Positions 1 through 11,573 of a DNA stretch of 64,000 nucleotides are shown in pieces (positions within the stretch are counted from its first letter, which is position 1; each line of letters opens with the position of its first letter). A program made the translations under genes and the position numbers. The notes under the pieces were generated by a model. It ran no database searches. It was not told the DNA's origin and saw only the letters and a list, made by a program, of their open reading frames with translations. This DNA is from Spisula solida (lineage: Eukaryota > Mollusca > Bivalvia > Venerida > Mactridae). Location of the stretch: positions 17,862,501 through 17,926,500 of the forward strand of contig OX365945.1 of assembly GCA_947247005.1 (NCBI GenBank), given 5' to 3'.

Positions 1-884
1 TCTTTTTTCTGTGGATAACATAATTCATGAATTGGCAAACCAATTTTCATTTTGGTCCACCTTCAGTGTTTCAATTTCCTGTTACATTGAAATAATATAC
101 AGTGGGAATAATTCCAGATTAGATCCTATACTACGTGCCTGACACGGAATTAGCAAACAATGACAGCTGTGCTTACAATTAACTACATGTGGTTTTCAAG
201 AACCCCAAAATATAAACAACTGTACAAATGATAATGTTACATATGAGTGTACATGTATGTCTGGTAAGCTCGTTAGCAAGTATAATTGCTATTCAGCAGA
301 AATGTCTTTGATGCCTCAGCGTACTACATAGAAAATATGACAATAACTATCACAAGCAATCTTAAAATTGTCGAAATAATTGGAACTGAAAAAAAGAATC
401 CCATGGAATTGTGGGAATTTTTATCTGAAGAATGTTAATTACAATTTGTGTTGGTGTTTATAAGCCATCCCCTCCTTCAAGTCATTGATGCATGTATCAT
501 ATTTTGCTTACGCTAATTTTATGAACATTTAAACAATATTCAGTTGAACCTGTTGTAGTGGTCACCTGTATTAAGCACCCATGAGTTCACCTCCAAGAAG
601 GGGGGGGGGGCTATGTTTGGGAGTCACATTTTTTGTCATCCACTAACAATTTGTTATTGGTCAGATCTAACAACACACATTTAAGTACCAATTTTTTTTT
701 TGTATATCAGCGGCATGTTGTGTTCAGTTTTAAAGAGTTATTGCCCTTTGATATTTATTGACATTTATTTCTTTACTTCACTTGACTTCAGACAGTATCA
801 GGGGGTATTCATCATATTCAATGATAGCTATTGTTTTACTTATTTATTCCCTTGTGTTTTATAATAAAGTATAATGTACTTTGT
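1..884. other. Unassigned sequence
   Basis: AT-rich with a 10-base G run at 601-610. No gene, RNA or repeat unit seen. Confidence 0.5.
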
Positions 885-902
885 TTCTATTTTCAGGTAA
901 GT
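885..902 (+). promoter_or_regulatory. Candidate recursive (zero-length exon) splice site
   Basis: A pyrimidine-rich stretch ends in ttttcag (AG 895-896) and is followed at once by a perfect donor, gtaagt (897-902). Juxtaposed 3' and 5' splice sites with no exon between them are the signature of ratcheting points used to remove long introns in flies and vertebrates. Here it would serve a + strand transcript, for example the long 5' UTR intron implied upstream of the Kunitz gene. No transcript evidence is available. Confidence 0.35.
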
Positions 903-1001
903 GTGACAAGTTTTGATGTCTTCATATTTGATGGTTCCAGTTACATTCTATATTACATGTACATTGTATAAAGATACAAGGTCAGTATGGTAGTTCATAC
1001 C

Positions 1002-1146
1002 AGATATTCAATATTGATCTTACTTGACTTAAGGATAAGGACAACCAATCAGAAAACACTATTTAACTATTGGTCTGAGTAACAGGCGATATGATTGGCT
1101 ATCCTTATTATTCAATTAAATAAGATCAATATTGAATACCACCCAG
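1002..1146. mobile_element. Palindromic MITE family A, copy 1
   Basis: This ~145-bp element is nearly a complete inverted repeat: tattcaatattgatctta at the left and taagatcaatattgaata at the right, with ccaatcag and gattggct inside. Copies 2 (29093-29240) and 3 (44799-44950) share the whole sequence, which proves dispersal. It has no coding potential. Confidence 0.75.
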
Positions 1147-1227
1147 ACCATGTGATTCAGCTTACATATCCCCCTTATCTTGTGAATTCTTGATGCTTAC
1201 TGACATTGCAAGATTGAACCCCTTTTT

Positions 1228-1682
1228 AGCTCACCTGAGCACCAAGTTAACACTGTAGAGGTCACATTTATGAAATAATCTTAATGAAACTTGGTCACAA
1301 TGTATGTCTCTAGAATATCTAGGTCAAATTTGCAACTGGGTCATCTGGGGAAAAAAAACTAGGTCACTGGGTCACATCAAAGAAAAATCATGTTAACACT
1401 TTAGGGGTTACATTTAAGAAATAATCTTAATGAAACTTGGTCATAATGTATGTCTCTAGAATATCTAGGTCAAGTTTGCAACTGGGTCATATGGGGTAAA
1501 AAAACTAGGTCACCGGGTCGCATTGAAGAAAAACCTTGATAACACTCTAGAGGTCACAATTTTTACCTAATCTTTATGAAACTTGGTCACAATGTTTGTC
1601 ACTGTAAAATCTAAATCCAATATTAAGGTCATATTATAACAAATACTGATTCTGCCTAAGCAGCTAGTCATCAGGTGAGCGC
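1228..1682. mobile_element. Core-repeat element with CACCTGAG/CAGGTGAG ends
   Basis: The ends are short inverted repeats, agctcacctgag at 1228 and tcaggtgagcgct near 1671-1683. The interior is about 2.6 tandem copies of a 146-bp unit (homologous positions 1281, 1427, 1573) built around phrases like aaacttggtca and actgggtca. I recall this style of dispersed element as common in bivalves, but the class (Helitron-like pearl element or other) cannot be set from sequence alone. There is no coding capacity. Confidence 0.6.
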
Positions 1683-1689
1683 TTTAGTG

Positions 1690-2640
1690 GGAACAATGCA
1701 CTGAAACTTATGAATATTCTGTGCTTTTCTGAGTGTCCTGTCAGGTTTGTTATTTTAGAAGTGAGAACATATGCAAAAAAAATAAGTACCTGTGCAATGT
1801 TTCCGTACTATGTTCTTCTTTACAAAACAAGTGCCAACAACATCCATGACCTCTCATTCGGAACAAACATTCACCCAGTTCTTTAGATGTTGTATTGCAT
1901 CATTGTATGACAACAGTGCTGCCTTGCTCCTTTGAACTGCATAAAATAATCGCAAACACCAACCAAGACTTCTCAGTGGGAACAAACAATAAACTAGTTC
2001 GTCAGATCTTATATATATTACATCATCGTCATCATATGATATAGTATATCACAATCTTCTACTCCTGCTCCTTTGACCCGTGTGGGAGGTACTGGTAACA
2101 TATATCACTTCTGTATGATTTTATATGTAACACATATGTTTTATTGTGATGTTGGAATCATAAAAATTACCATTACAATCCAACAAAGGTGAAACAATTC
2201 TTGTTATAAAAATTCTAACCGACTTTTGGCTAGCGGTTGGTGATAAACCTCCTCTGTGTTCTGTTTTATTATCATAATTCGAAGAAATGGTTGATTAAGC
2301 TGTCAGAAAAATTACCAACCTTTGTTCAGAAGCCAAAGCTTGTAATAACACTAGATGAGGTCACTAACAGCAGCTAACATGAAGTATTGCAGGAATGAGG
2401 ACCAATTTGGCTTTCAAGGAAATTCTGTTCAGATAAAAAATTGGTATTGTCAAAGACATGTTGGTTATGTTGAGGTGCTTGGCTTGTGAATGGAACTCAG
2501 TGTGATTAATTGTGGCCATACATACCTGACATTTTATTGTTAATGAAATATCACAGCTTGATAAAGTTGTTACCTTCAAGGATGGATCAAGGACACAACC
2601 CTGTTTGTGTGTTACTTGATGTGACAGAGTAGACAGATGA
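1690..2640. other. Unassigned sequence
   Basis: Nothing recognised. A minus-strand frame at 2364-2684 runs into the 32-bp array and looks like chance. Confidence 0.5.
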
Positions 2641-2642
2641 AA

Positions 2643-3042
2643 CTGGGGACACTGAATGACATAAAAATCAGGGACCAGGGACAATGAATAACATAAAAAT
2701 CAGGGACTGGGGACACTGAATGACATAAAAATCAGGGGCTGGGGATACTGTGAATGACATAAAAATCAGGGGCCAGGGACACTGAATGACATAAAATCAG
2801 GTACCAGGGACAATGAATGACATAAAAATCAGGGGCTGGGGACACTGAATGACATAAAAATCAGGGGCCAGGGACACTGAATGACATAAAAATCAGGTAC
2901 CAGGGACAATGAATAACATAAAAATCAGGGGCCAGGGACGCTGAATGACATAAACATCAGGGGCCAGGGACACTGAATGACAATAAAATCAGGGGCCAGG
3001 GACACTAAATGACATAAACATCAGGGGCCAGGGATGCTGAAT
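2643..3042. repeat. 32-bp minisatellite, ~12-13 copies
   Basis: Tandem units read tgacataaaaatcagggg followed by cca/ctggggacactgaa. Copies differ by a few substitutions and one or two indels, so frames are not maintained throughout. The array is not coding. Confidence 0.9.
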
Positions 3043-3044
3043 CA

Positions 3045-5520
3045 TGGCTGTCAAGAACCTGCATATATTGGAAACCGCGCTTTGTTCATCTGTGGCACGT
3101 GTTGCTGAGAGATTAAGATATTATCATCACAGTATTTCTCCTGTAAAACATAAATATCCATAACATCATAGGGAGTGGAAATAAAACGAGTCTTTAAAAC
3201 TTCTCGGAACAATACATCATTTTGTTGCCTGGAGCTGTGCTGTAATTGTTAACTATCAAACAATGAAAGTTTCTAACATAATTAATCTGGTATGCTATCA
3301 ACTTCATTAACATTTTCAATGCTATAATAGGCACTAAAACTTCAATAAAATTTATTTAATATGCATTTCGAGGGCTACCTGTAAAACTATAGTACTTCCT
3401 TGTTAAAAAATAAGTAGTTACTACAGTCTTGCTGGCAACACTGGATTTGTATTTCGGTCCTTTTTACAGGCTATTCTTATAAAGAAACTTTTAAAGTTGA
3501 AATTAATATAATAATTTGTTTTTTGCCGTAATTATAGCTTTGTTCCTTTTCAAAGTTTGAAATATTGTAACTTTAATTTAAATAGATGTTGATATAATCA
3601 TGTTTTTTATGATGAGTAACAGAGCTTGTTGAAATGTTTATCCATTTTAGATGTGTGTTCTAAAGGTCCGCTTTGAAGCATGCTACAAATGGTGGTTGTG
3701 ATGAAAAATGACAAAATTATTCATTTTTAATGATTGTTGACTTCAAGCAGTTTTTTCATATGATGTAATGAATGATGATTAGAGTAATGTTACATAATCG
3801 TACTTCAATTTTTTTAAGATCAAAGAAAAATGTGAAAACAGATAATTAGGTGTAATATAGTACGTAGTGTACGTAGAAATTGACTCGACTCTCAACCTTC
3901 GGTTAGCATAATTTAACAGCTGATAATTGTCTATATTTATAATCCCGGTTGTATGTTTTCATAAGTGAGAAGTCTCACGAAGATGCTCGAGGTGTAATAA
4001 TACAAACACAAATCTAATGGACCGATAGTGCATGATTCGATCGAAATTGATATATTCAACGCAATAACCTTGTAATATATTCATGCATAAAGGTCAGGAT
4101 CAGGTCAAATTCTCTGTGCGATTGTTTTATTTTTACAAACCTGTCAGAAAGATGGTAGCTTTAAATACTGACAGAATGAACTGGTCCTGTTCATAAATCA
4201 TTTATAAATAATTCTTGACAATCAACTGCTTAAAACAGCCATATTGGGTGTAATCCACTGATTGACTGCATTTATCACTGGCTGCATCCCAAGGGGCTTC
4301 TTATGAGCCCGTTTCCAAGAAAATCGGAACAGGTCATGTTGACCAAACTGAAGTTGAAAAGTCTTGTTTTTTCCAAAAGTAAAGAGTAGTTTTCAGTCAG
4401 TTTTTTCTTGTTTTCTCAAAATAACAATTTTGTACCTACGACCTTCTCATTCTAAGCCAGTGATATGCTTAAGACAAATTAGTCTATTATTATAAAAATA
4501 TATACATTTTAGAAGTAAAAACTTGATCATAGTCATATTAAGTATAGAAATAAAGTAATAATATGCTAATTTATATCCTGTCATTGGGGACTTGATTGTG
4601 ACCCGATACACACCTTATACATATTTTCATTATAGTCTGTTGAAATACGATCAAGGTCGTGCTCATTCCATACACACATATTTTTTATTGTATCATTTTT
4701 CATAAGTTGTCTGATTACTTCTGTACTTGGTTACAATACTAGTATTTAAGCATAAAATTTACTATACTATGAGGTACATAATAAATTGTCCTATGGAAAT
4801 AAGATTAAAATAAAGAGATTAACTGCATAGAATTTAAAAAAAAAACACTCAAAATTTGCAGCAATTTAGGGTACTGAAATGTATATTTGGCATATATCAA
4901 TGAAAAAATCAGGACTTTGTACCATATGGATGGCATTTAGCCTTGTCGTGATCCACCCAGAGTTACCCCCCTTACTAATGTTTACTCCATTTGAAACTTA
5001 GTCTTTATTTGAAAGTTTTTGCACGGTACTTTTCGTGTATCATTAACTGGTTTGCGTTGTTACTTAGTCAAGTATGTCTTAGGACATTTGCTGGTACTTT
5101 TTTAAGAGGGGTGAGGTGGGGTGGGCTTTGTGTCAAATCTAATGACTGTATAAAGGGGCTCATACCTAAGACCATTCAAATTGCAGTTCAAAATCCTGTC
5201 TTATTTTAAGGAATGGGAATATGTGTGCAGTAGAGCCCTAGTGCATTCATTGTACAGGTTCACCATAAAACTTTATGGGAAAAGGACAGTTTGATCAACT
5301 ACTAAAAATTGCTCATCTAATCATTTTGGACAATGACGCTCTACGTAATACCACATTATATGATATATGAACCTACACGCCTTTCTGCTTTTTATGTAGA
5401 AAGATCAAGTGATTACATAATCATGAATCTGAAGTCAATGACCTGATGAAGTAATGTTAAGACTTTTGTATATCTGATGTACAATTATAGAAAAACAAGT
5501 TTGAATGATTTTATAAGTAC
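3045..5520. other. Unassigned sequence
   Basis: AT-rich, only short chance frames, no repeat or RNA gene seen. Confidence 0.5.
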
Positions 5521-5523
5521 ATA

Positions 5524-6524
5524 CGAGGGGTGATCCAGAATTACGTGGACTTTTGCTCTAATTCAAAAACCGTTTAACCTACAGTTACAAATCTGTGGAC
5601 AATGTAATATTGATACTTATTGCACAAGTATACCAAATTTCATTCGGATCTGATAATAAACAACGAAAATACAGAGTCTGTAAGAGAGTATAGTTATAAA
5701 TCGAGGGGCAGCCTGGAAATAACGTACGCCGTTATCTTTACGCCTGTATCATTTCATGATGCTTTTGAACACTGTTAATCAACTGTTCTTTATTTTTCCA
5801 AACCTATTATGCTCTTATATTATGCATATTTATTCGTCCTGTCAATATTTACTGAACTGTACTGTTAAAAGCTTGGCAAGATCATAATTTTTCACTAATG
5901 TCACGGATAGTTGATTCAGACCAACGTAAGTACCAATTCAGTCAACGTCGGGTTTTAGCTCTACCCTCATTGTATGTTACATCATCCAGGCCGACTTTAA
6001 AACATTTATGCCATTTAAAAACTAGTGGCCGTGATACAATATATCTAACACTTGATTTCTTCAACATTTCTTTTGTCTGCATTGGGGTTTTTCATAGCTG
6101 TACACCTGATTGCATAGTTATGAGACTGTAAATGAAATCTTGTGATGTCATTATTTACGTTAATTATGACATGACCATAGTAACACATATATGCATAACT
6201 TGGCGAATATAAAGAATTGAACCCTGAAATTGCACCCAGTTGTCAATACGATATAAGACAACATGATGCCATATTTCTGAACTCTTAAATGAAGAAACAC
6301 AGTAACAATCAGCAATAATGTAAAAAGTTTTTTCTGAAAAAATCTGTGTTGATCCGCGAAAGCATTTATGTGTTGCTATGGTAGCATATAACTGTTGATG
6401 CAAATAATTGTTTTTAGATATGTGTTGTGATTCTTGTCAATAATAGATAAAAGCCGCGTTTGTGTAAATTTCATACCGATCTGACCTTAGAGCAAAAGTC
6501 CACGTAATTCTGGATCACCCCTCG
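5524..6524 (-). mobile_element. Internally deleted mariner-like element
   Basis: The terminal inverted repeats match almost perfectly over about 40 bp (cgaggggtgatccagaatta at the left, its complement at the right) and are flanked by TA at 5522-5523 and 6525-6526, the mariner target duplication. On the minus strand around 6080-5885 there is a broken frame with VFKWHKCF and, after an in-frame stop, STIRDISEKL. These match the N-terminal DNA-binding region of mariner transposases. No DDD catalytic domain remains in the 1001 bp, so it can only move in trans. The high identity of the ends suggests fairly recent activity or conservation of transposase sites. Confidence 0.85.
5885..6090 (-). pseudogene. 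Mariner transposase N-terminal fragment
   Basis: This is the minus-strand frame inside the element at 5524-6524. Visible family features are the VFKWHK motif of the second helix-turn-helix region, then a stop, then a TIRDISEKL-type helix, then another stop. The fragment lacks the whole catalytic domain. Its direction defines the element as minus-strand. Confidence 0.7.
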
Positions 6525-6529
6525 TACAT

Positions 6530-7405
6530 CTGTAAAGCATGTCTGATTTTTGATGTCAGATGGTAAGTATTTGAACCATTAGATTATATTTAATTAAGTG
6601 GAAACTTACATGTTTCCTTTGATATGTTTCTGTTGAAACACTTACAAAATGTACTAATGTTTTTTTAAGTCAAAGAGATCAGAAAGTTATAGCGACCTTT
6701 GACAGTGTCTGAAAATCTTTTGGTGATTTTATGATTAACATTTAAATCTGCCAAGTCGGCATATCTGTATGATTGATAGCAGAAGACTCTAAAGCAGTTC
6801 CCTGCAGACAAACATACTTGGTGCTACTGAAGAAGTCATGATATTAAAGGGCTGTTGTATATACCACAATAAAGGAAAGTGCTTATAGTACATGCACATG
6901 TTAAGCACCTGTGGACATTGAAATTTTTGGAAGTTTGCGTTAATTATGTCGTTATGATCTGTTGTCTTTGAACTATTCCTTTCATTTAATTATTTGTTAT
7001 ACTATGTATGTCTCGTAGTTTGATTTAATGTGGTTGCATTAATTGACTGCAGGTCGGGGATTGAGTACATAGATATTGTATAAAGCCATCTAGTCTGTTG
7101 CACTTATAATCTGAGTCGTCCTTATAGAAAGGGATTGCATTAAACTTCAAGGACAGAAGACATTTAATTGCATCATGTTCGAATTCTGCTCGCTGAATGA
7201 ACATATACATGGAAATAGACTTGACTGGATTATAGGTAACCCTGGTCTGGGCATTTGAATGATTTATGTACAAAATTTCTATCAACTTTCTTTGTACCTA
7301 AACCCACCACAATGAATGGCCAGAACAGTGGCTTACTAAAGCTTTAAGTAATTTTGATCATAAATTAACTTACAATTAGGATGAAACATACAAAATGATT
7401 GTATT
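6530..7405. other. Unassigned sequence
   Basis: No gene seen. A good isolated donor-like site (gatg|gtaagta) lies near 6563; it could belong to a 5' UTR exon but has no other support. Confidence 0.4.
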
Positions 7406-7410
7406 GTAAA

Positions 7411-7580
7411 GTACAACCTCTCCAGAGTGGCCCTCCGTAGAGCAACAACCTCTATAACAACACCTTCAAAATGTCCATAAGCTGACATTTACTATAAATT
7501 TAACCTCTGTAGTGCAAAAACCTCTGCACAATAGTCAATATTTTCAGCTCCGAAAGGTTGTTGCTCTACATAGGTTGTAC
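7411..7580. mobile_element. MITE family C, copy 1
   Basis: Ends are gtacaacctctcc and aggttgtac, an inverted pair, and the interior carries several cctct(g/a)tag/agcaacaa phrases. The element is homologous over its length to 28630-28783 in the opposite orientation. It is non-coding. Confidence 0.6.
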
Positions 7581-7897
7581 TGTATATTGAAAAGCAAATC
7601 ATCTCTTATAAACAACCACCTGCTTTAAGCAGCGAAATAATCATGATACATCCTCTTGACTGCCTGCTTTAGATAAGTTGGACCGTATTCATATTTGGAT
7701 AACTGGTCTTTGGCAACTAAACCCTTATAATGGTAATCTGCTTGCGGACATGGCGTTATGAGGATATTTGATTGATTAAGATAATTTTAGTCCTGAACTT
7801 GCATGGTGCCTATAATATCCTGCATTGCATCAATATTTCTCTTTGAACTGTTCCCAACAACCTCCATGTCATTTAATTATGACTTTTGTTGCTTTAG

Positions 7898-8224
7898 TTG
7901 TTTTGTCAATTGTGCGTGCCAGGCTTGATCAGCTTTGCATGTGAATTTAATGAGAATCAGATTGTGACTCAATTAGATATTCTGTCGATAGAGTCTGTGA
8001 TTGGAAATCAACTGGTTAACGAGTTAGCCAAGTGTTCAATGTATTCAATCCAGTACTTTGATGATGTTGTTTGTCCTATGATAGATGGCTGTTGCATGGT
8101 TAGTCATCATTACCTTGTCCCATCACCGGTTGCTAAAGGCGTCCCATCGCTTAATGTGCCTGACACACACGATATTATACAAGAGGTAGGAAATCCATGT
8201 CTGATGTTTTTACTCATACATTGA
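7898..8224 (+). other. Unassigned open frame (108 codons), probably chance
   Basis: This is an open frame with an unremarkable residue mix, no signal peptide, no repeat and no recognisable motif. A ccag occurs early and a gtaggaa donor-like sequence near its end, so an exon is conceivable, but neither site is strong. I would not annotate it as a gene without homology. Confidence 0.15.
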
Positions 8225-8433
8225 TGAACTTGAGCGAAACCTATTGATTGGTTGTGGTGATAGTTGAATGTTTTATCTGCATGATTTACACTGCTTTCTT
8301 CTCTATCCCCGCACCATCTCCCATTGATTTCTGTTGCTGAAGTAATGTTGTATATGTTGTAATATCTAGCTCTACAAAGATATATAGTTTCATTCCTCTG
8401 CTGTGAGATTTTATAATTCAGTTTGTGGTGTCA

Positions 8434-8485
8434 GTCAATCAATCAATCAGTCAATCAAACAATCAATCAGTCAATTAAAAATTGA
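8434..8485. repeat. Imperfect (CAAT)n microsatellite
   Basis: The stretch is an interrupted run of tcaa/caat tetranucleotides, followed further on by a few looser copies around 8530-8545. Confidence 0.7.
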
Positions 8486-8957
8486 AGCCACGAATCAATC
8501 TGTATTGCTCCAACGATTAATCTGATATAAGTTCAATCAATCAATCTGTAAATAAATACATCCAGTACGCCAGTCATCATAGTTATTGTCAAGTATTGTC
8601 AGGTCAGTCATTTAGTCGTTCAGGCCATTCGGACAGCTTTCCTGCCAGCCAGATAACCTGCCAGTCGGTCGGTCGGTCAAAAAGACTGTTCTAGCAGCTC
8701 ATTTTACAAAATTGCAACATGTCATATATAACACCAAAGAGTTGAAACATAAAACGCAGTGAGACTTTTACTGTGAACATCAAACCCATGAGATTTCTTA
8801 TAACTCTGCCAGTAATAGCAGCATGTTTGCTGTCCTGTAATAAACATGTTCAATTAATTAATTAAAATACAATGGGTTACACTGACAAAACCTATTGAAC
8901 TTTGACTGGCAGTTGAAATTCTAAAATTATATTGTTATTTTATTTTTTTAGCACTGG

Positions 8958-9186
8958 TTGTAGATCAGGGTACTGTTATATAAAAAAACTTACCGAAATC
9001 CTCAACTTATACCTCATAATGCTATTACAACTACAAATATGGGGCATGTAATTGGTTTTGTAGGAGTTCATTAACTGAATCATTGTTAATATTGCAGATC
9101 AATTTACCTCAGTTAGTAGCGGCTAAAGAATTAAAAAGAATTTTAATTTGGGGCGTAAGTTTAACGCAAGAGCTTTGATACAACAT
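8958..9186. mobile_element. Inverted-repeat element, family G copy 1
   Basis: The segment shares gggtactgtt at the left, an internal ggagttcattaactga/attgcagat block and a gtaagt...gctttgata right end with the element at 9879-10129, in the same order and spacing. It is more degraded than that copy. Confidence 0.5.
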
Positions 9187-9804
9187 GTCATGAAAGCTAA
9201 CTATCAGCCATTAAAACATCAACACTTTATTTTGATTTTGTAGAAACTAAAATTAATTCATTTTAAACTAATTGCAATTTCAGTAAATCTTTCAAAATTG
9301 ATCATCATAAAATTGATGATTATATAATTATGTACAGCTATACTCAGCATGCTGGATTCAGAATTTAATCAATAATGTTCAATAGGTCAGGAAATACTAG
9401 AAATTGACTCATAAACCTGTTGAATTTTGGATTAAAGGTGTGTTTGCAATCTATCTAATCTCAGAAGTTGCAGATATTGCTCCCGGCAGTTCTTTGATCC
9501 ATTGTCAACTCATTTTTCCTCCTATCACCGAAGAGTGTTTGTTGAATGATTAGCTGATAGAGGGAGAATCGTTTGTTTATCAGCTCTAGACTAGAGCTAA
9601 CATTATTCAACTATAATAAACGATTATCAAACTTTAATTAGAAAATGTCTGGGCTGCTGAGTATTATGAAATAGAATATGTTATGAATTTGATCCTTTTA
9701 ATCACCTTTTAAATGCCATTCTGCTGGGATATGAGTCACCATCCTACTCATAGCTGACAACTGGTTAACATGCACATTTAATTGGCTTGTAACATTCAGC
9801 TTTC

Positions 9805-9878
9805 TATTACTGAGCTAACATTGTAGACAGCAGCTGCTGATAGAGTGACTAATGTGGGTTCAAATCCTACCCGATATA
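9805..9878 (+). repeat. tRNA-like segment (weak SINE head)
   Basis: A B-box-like gggttcaaatccta and a loosely tRNA-like 5' part precede the family G element. The acceptor and D stems are not convincing, so this is at most a degraded tRNA-derived SINE head. Confidence 0.3.
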
Positions 9879-10129
9879 CCTGGGTACTGTTTTATCAAAG
9901 CACTTAAGGGAATTTTAAACTTACATTAATATTTTAATTCTTTGTAATTCTCCATCAACTGCAAATTGAGGACAGGAATGGGAAGTAGGAGCTCATTAAC
10001 TAAATCATCATTAGTATTGCAGATATATTTATTACTTTTTATTTAATACATTTAAAGGAGTTATAAACAATTTACATTTGCGCATAAATTTAGGTTTTCC
10101 GTAAGTGCTTTAATAAAACAGTACCCAGG
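9879..10129. mobile_element. Inverted-repeat element, family G copy 2
   Basis: About 30-bp inverted ends, cctgggtactgttttatc at the left and aaaacagtacccagg at the right, enclose about 190 bp of AT-rich sequence. The internal block aggagctcattaactaaatc is shared with 8958-9186. It is a non-coding MITE-like element. Confidence 0.65.
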
Positions 10130-10264
10130 TACAGCTGACTGCTGCAGTTGGTCGGTGATTCTGTTCAGACCTATATATATATACAGTATATAGTGTCATC
10201 CTTTACACATCCCTACTCCAGACGGTCAAAAAGTGAAATGCTTTTCAGTGTTTCCCACCTAACA

Positions 10265-10488
10265 TAACTAAACTTACTAACAGTCTTTCGGACGAGACAT
10301 TAAGCGAGGTCCCGTGTATGATGCTTTACATCGGCACGTTAAAGAACCAGGGATGCTTCTGGAACTGGAGCATCTTCTGTATCATGCACTATCCCCCAAA
10401 ACACTAAAGTGACTAACCTCTTCTGGGGGCCTCGCCCATATGGATTATCCGGTGGCGAGGATAAATAAAAGCAAATAAACATAAACAA
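10265..10488 (+). repeat. SINE-like segment with a gaggtcccgtg domain
   Basis: The segment contains ggacgagacattaagcga followed by ggtcccgtg, a phrase I recall as a conserved part of dispersed invertebrate repeats, and ends in a simple A-rich tail of aaataaa/aaacataaac repeats near 10465-10488. The head is unclear. It carries no coding frame. Confidence 0.5.
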
Positions 10489-10489
10489 A

Positions 10490-11570
10490 CGATCCTTTAC
10501 ACTGATGTGTGCTCTAATGTCATTGAACTAAATCCACATTGCAAAGCACTGTGAAATGGGCTTTAATATAAATACTGTCAACACTGGAAATATATCTTGC
10601 TGAAGATAACTCTAGACTTATCAATAAATATACATGCATAATATAAACACTGACCTATTGTTATCAGTGTAGATTTAAAGAGTTTATCATTAAAAGTTTG
10701 AACAAAAATGAACTTCGAATGCAATTAATTTCATCTTTATTTATAAACACTTTAAGGCTAGTGTTATCATCAGCGCAATATGAATTGAAAAGATGATTCA
10801 GCGGTCTTCCAGCTCACAACAGTTAAAACTCATAGCGGTCACCTGTCTTATGTATTCACTGTTATTAAATCCCAATTAGTAATTCTTATATTATGTATAC
10901 CTGTATTAAGCAATCACCTGTTTAGATCAGCCATATTTTATGTAGACATTGACTGACTGCTTACGACATGTCGGACTGTATATTTTCTATTATCGTGACT
11001 TTTCTACAAAATTCACAGGGAATTGACCTTTGAGGACTACCCATGGTTTTATTGTTTTATCATGTTTTAATTGAATCCTTTGTTGTCTTATTGGAACTTA
11101 TCTTTATTGGTGGGGAGTGCTTGATTTATGATAGAAATAGGCCAGCAATTTTATGACTTCATCAAAGATACAATACAAATTGTTGTAATACACCTGTCCA
11201 GTTTTCTACTAAAATAGAATGTTGTTTGTTTCTCGCCTGCTTGCCTGCAAATATCATTCCTACCCGACATTGTGTAATCCGAAAACAATTTAGGGGGGTG
11301 AAATAAGAGTCTTTCAATATCACTTCTGTAAAAATATATTAATATAAATTTTATATTAAAATATGTTTCCTCCCTTCCGAACATAAATTACATGGTTCAT
11401 GGGAGTTGTTTGAAACAAACTTTTTTTCAGGCCTTAGTACCGGTATATATATATATTGTATGGCGATAATAAATTGTGCAATTTAAAACTTACTGGGTAT
11501 TTTACGATACCAATTGTACAATTTCTGTCACATGGTCAAGTGATTTAACTTAATGTTAATGTTGATCAGC
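10490..11570. other. Unassigned sequence
   Basis: Nothing recognised apart from a short (TA)n run near 11445-11455. Confidence 0.5.
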
Positions 11571-11573
11571 TTA

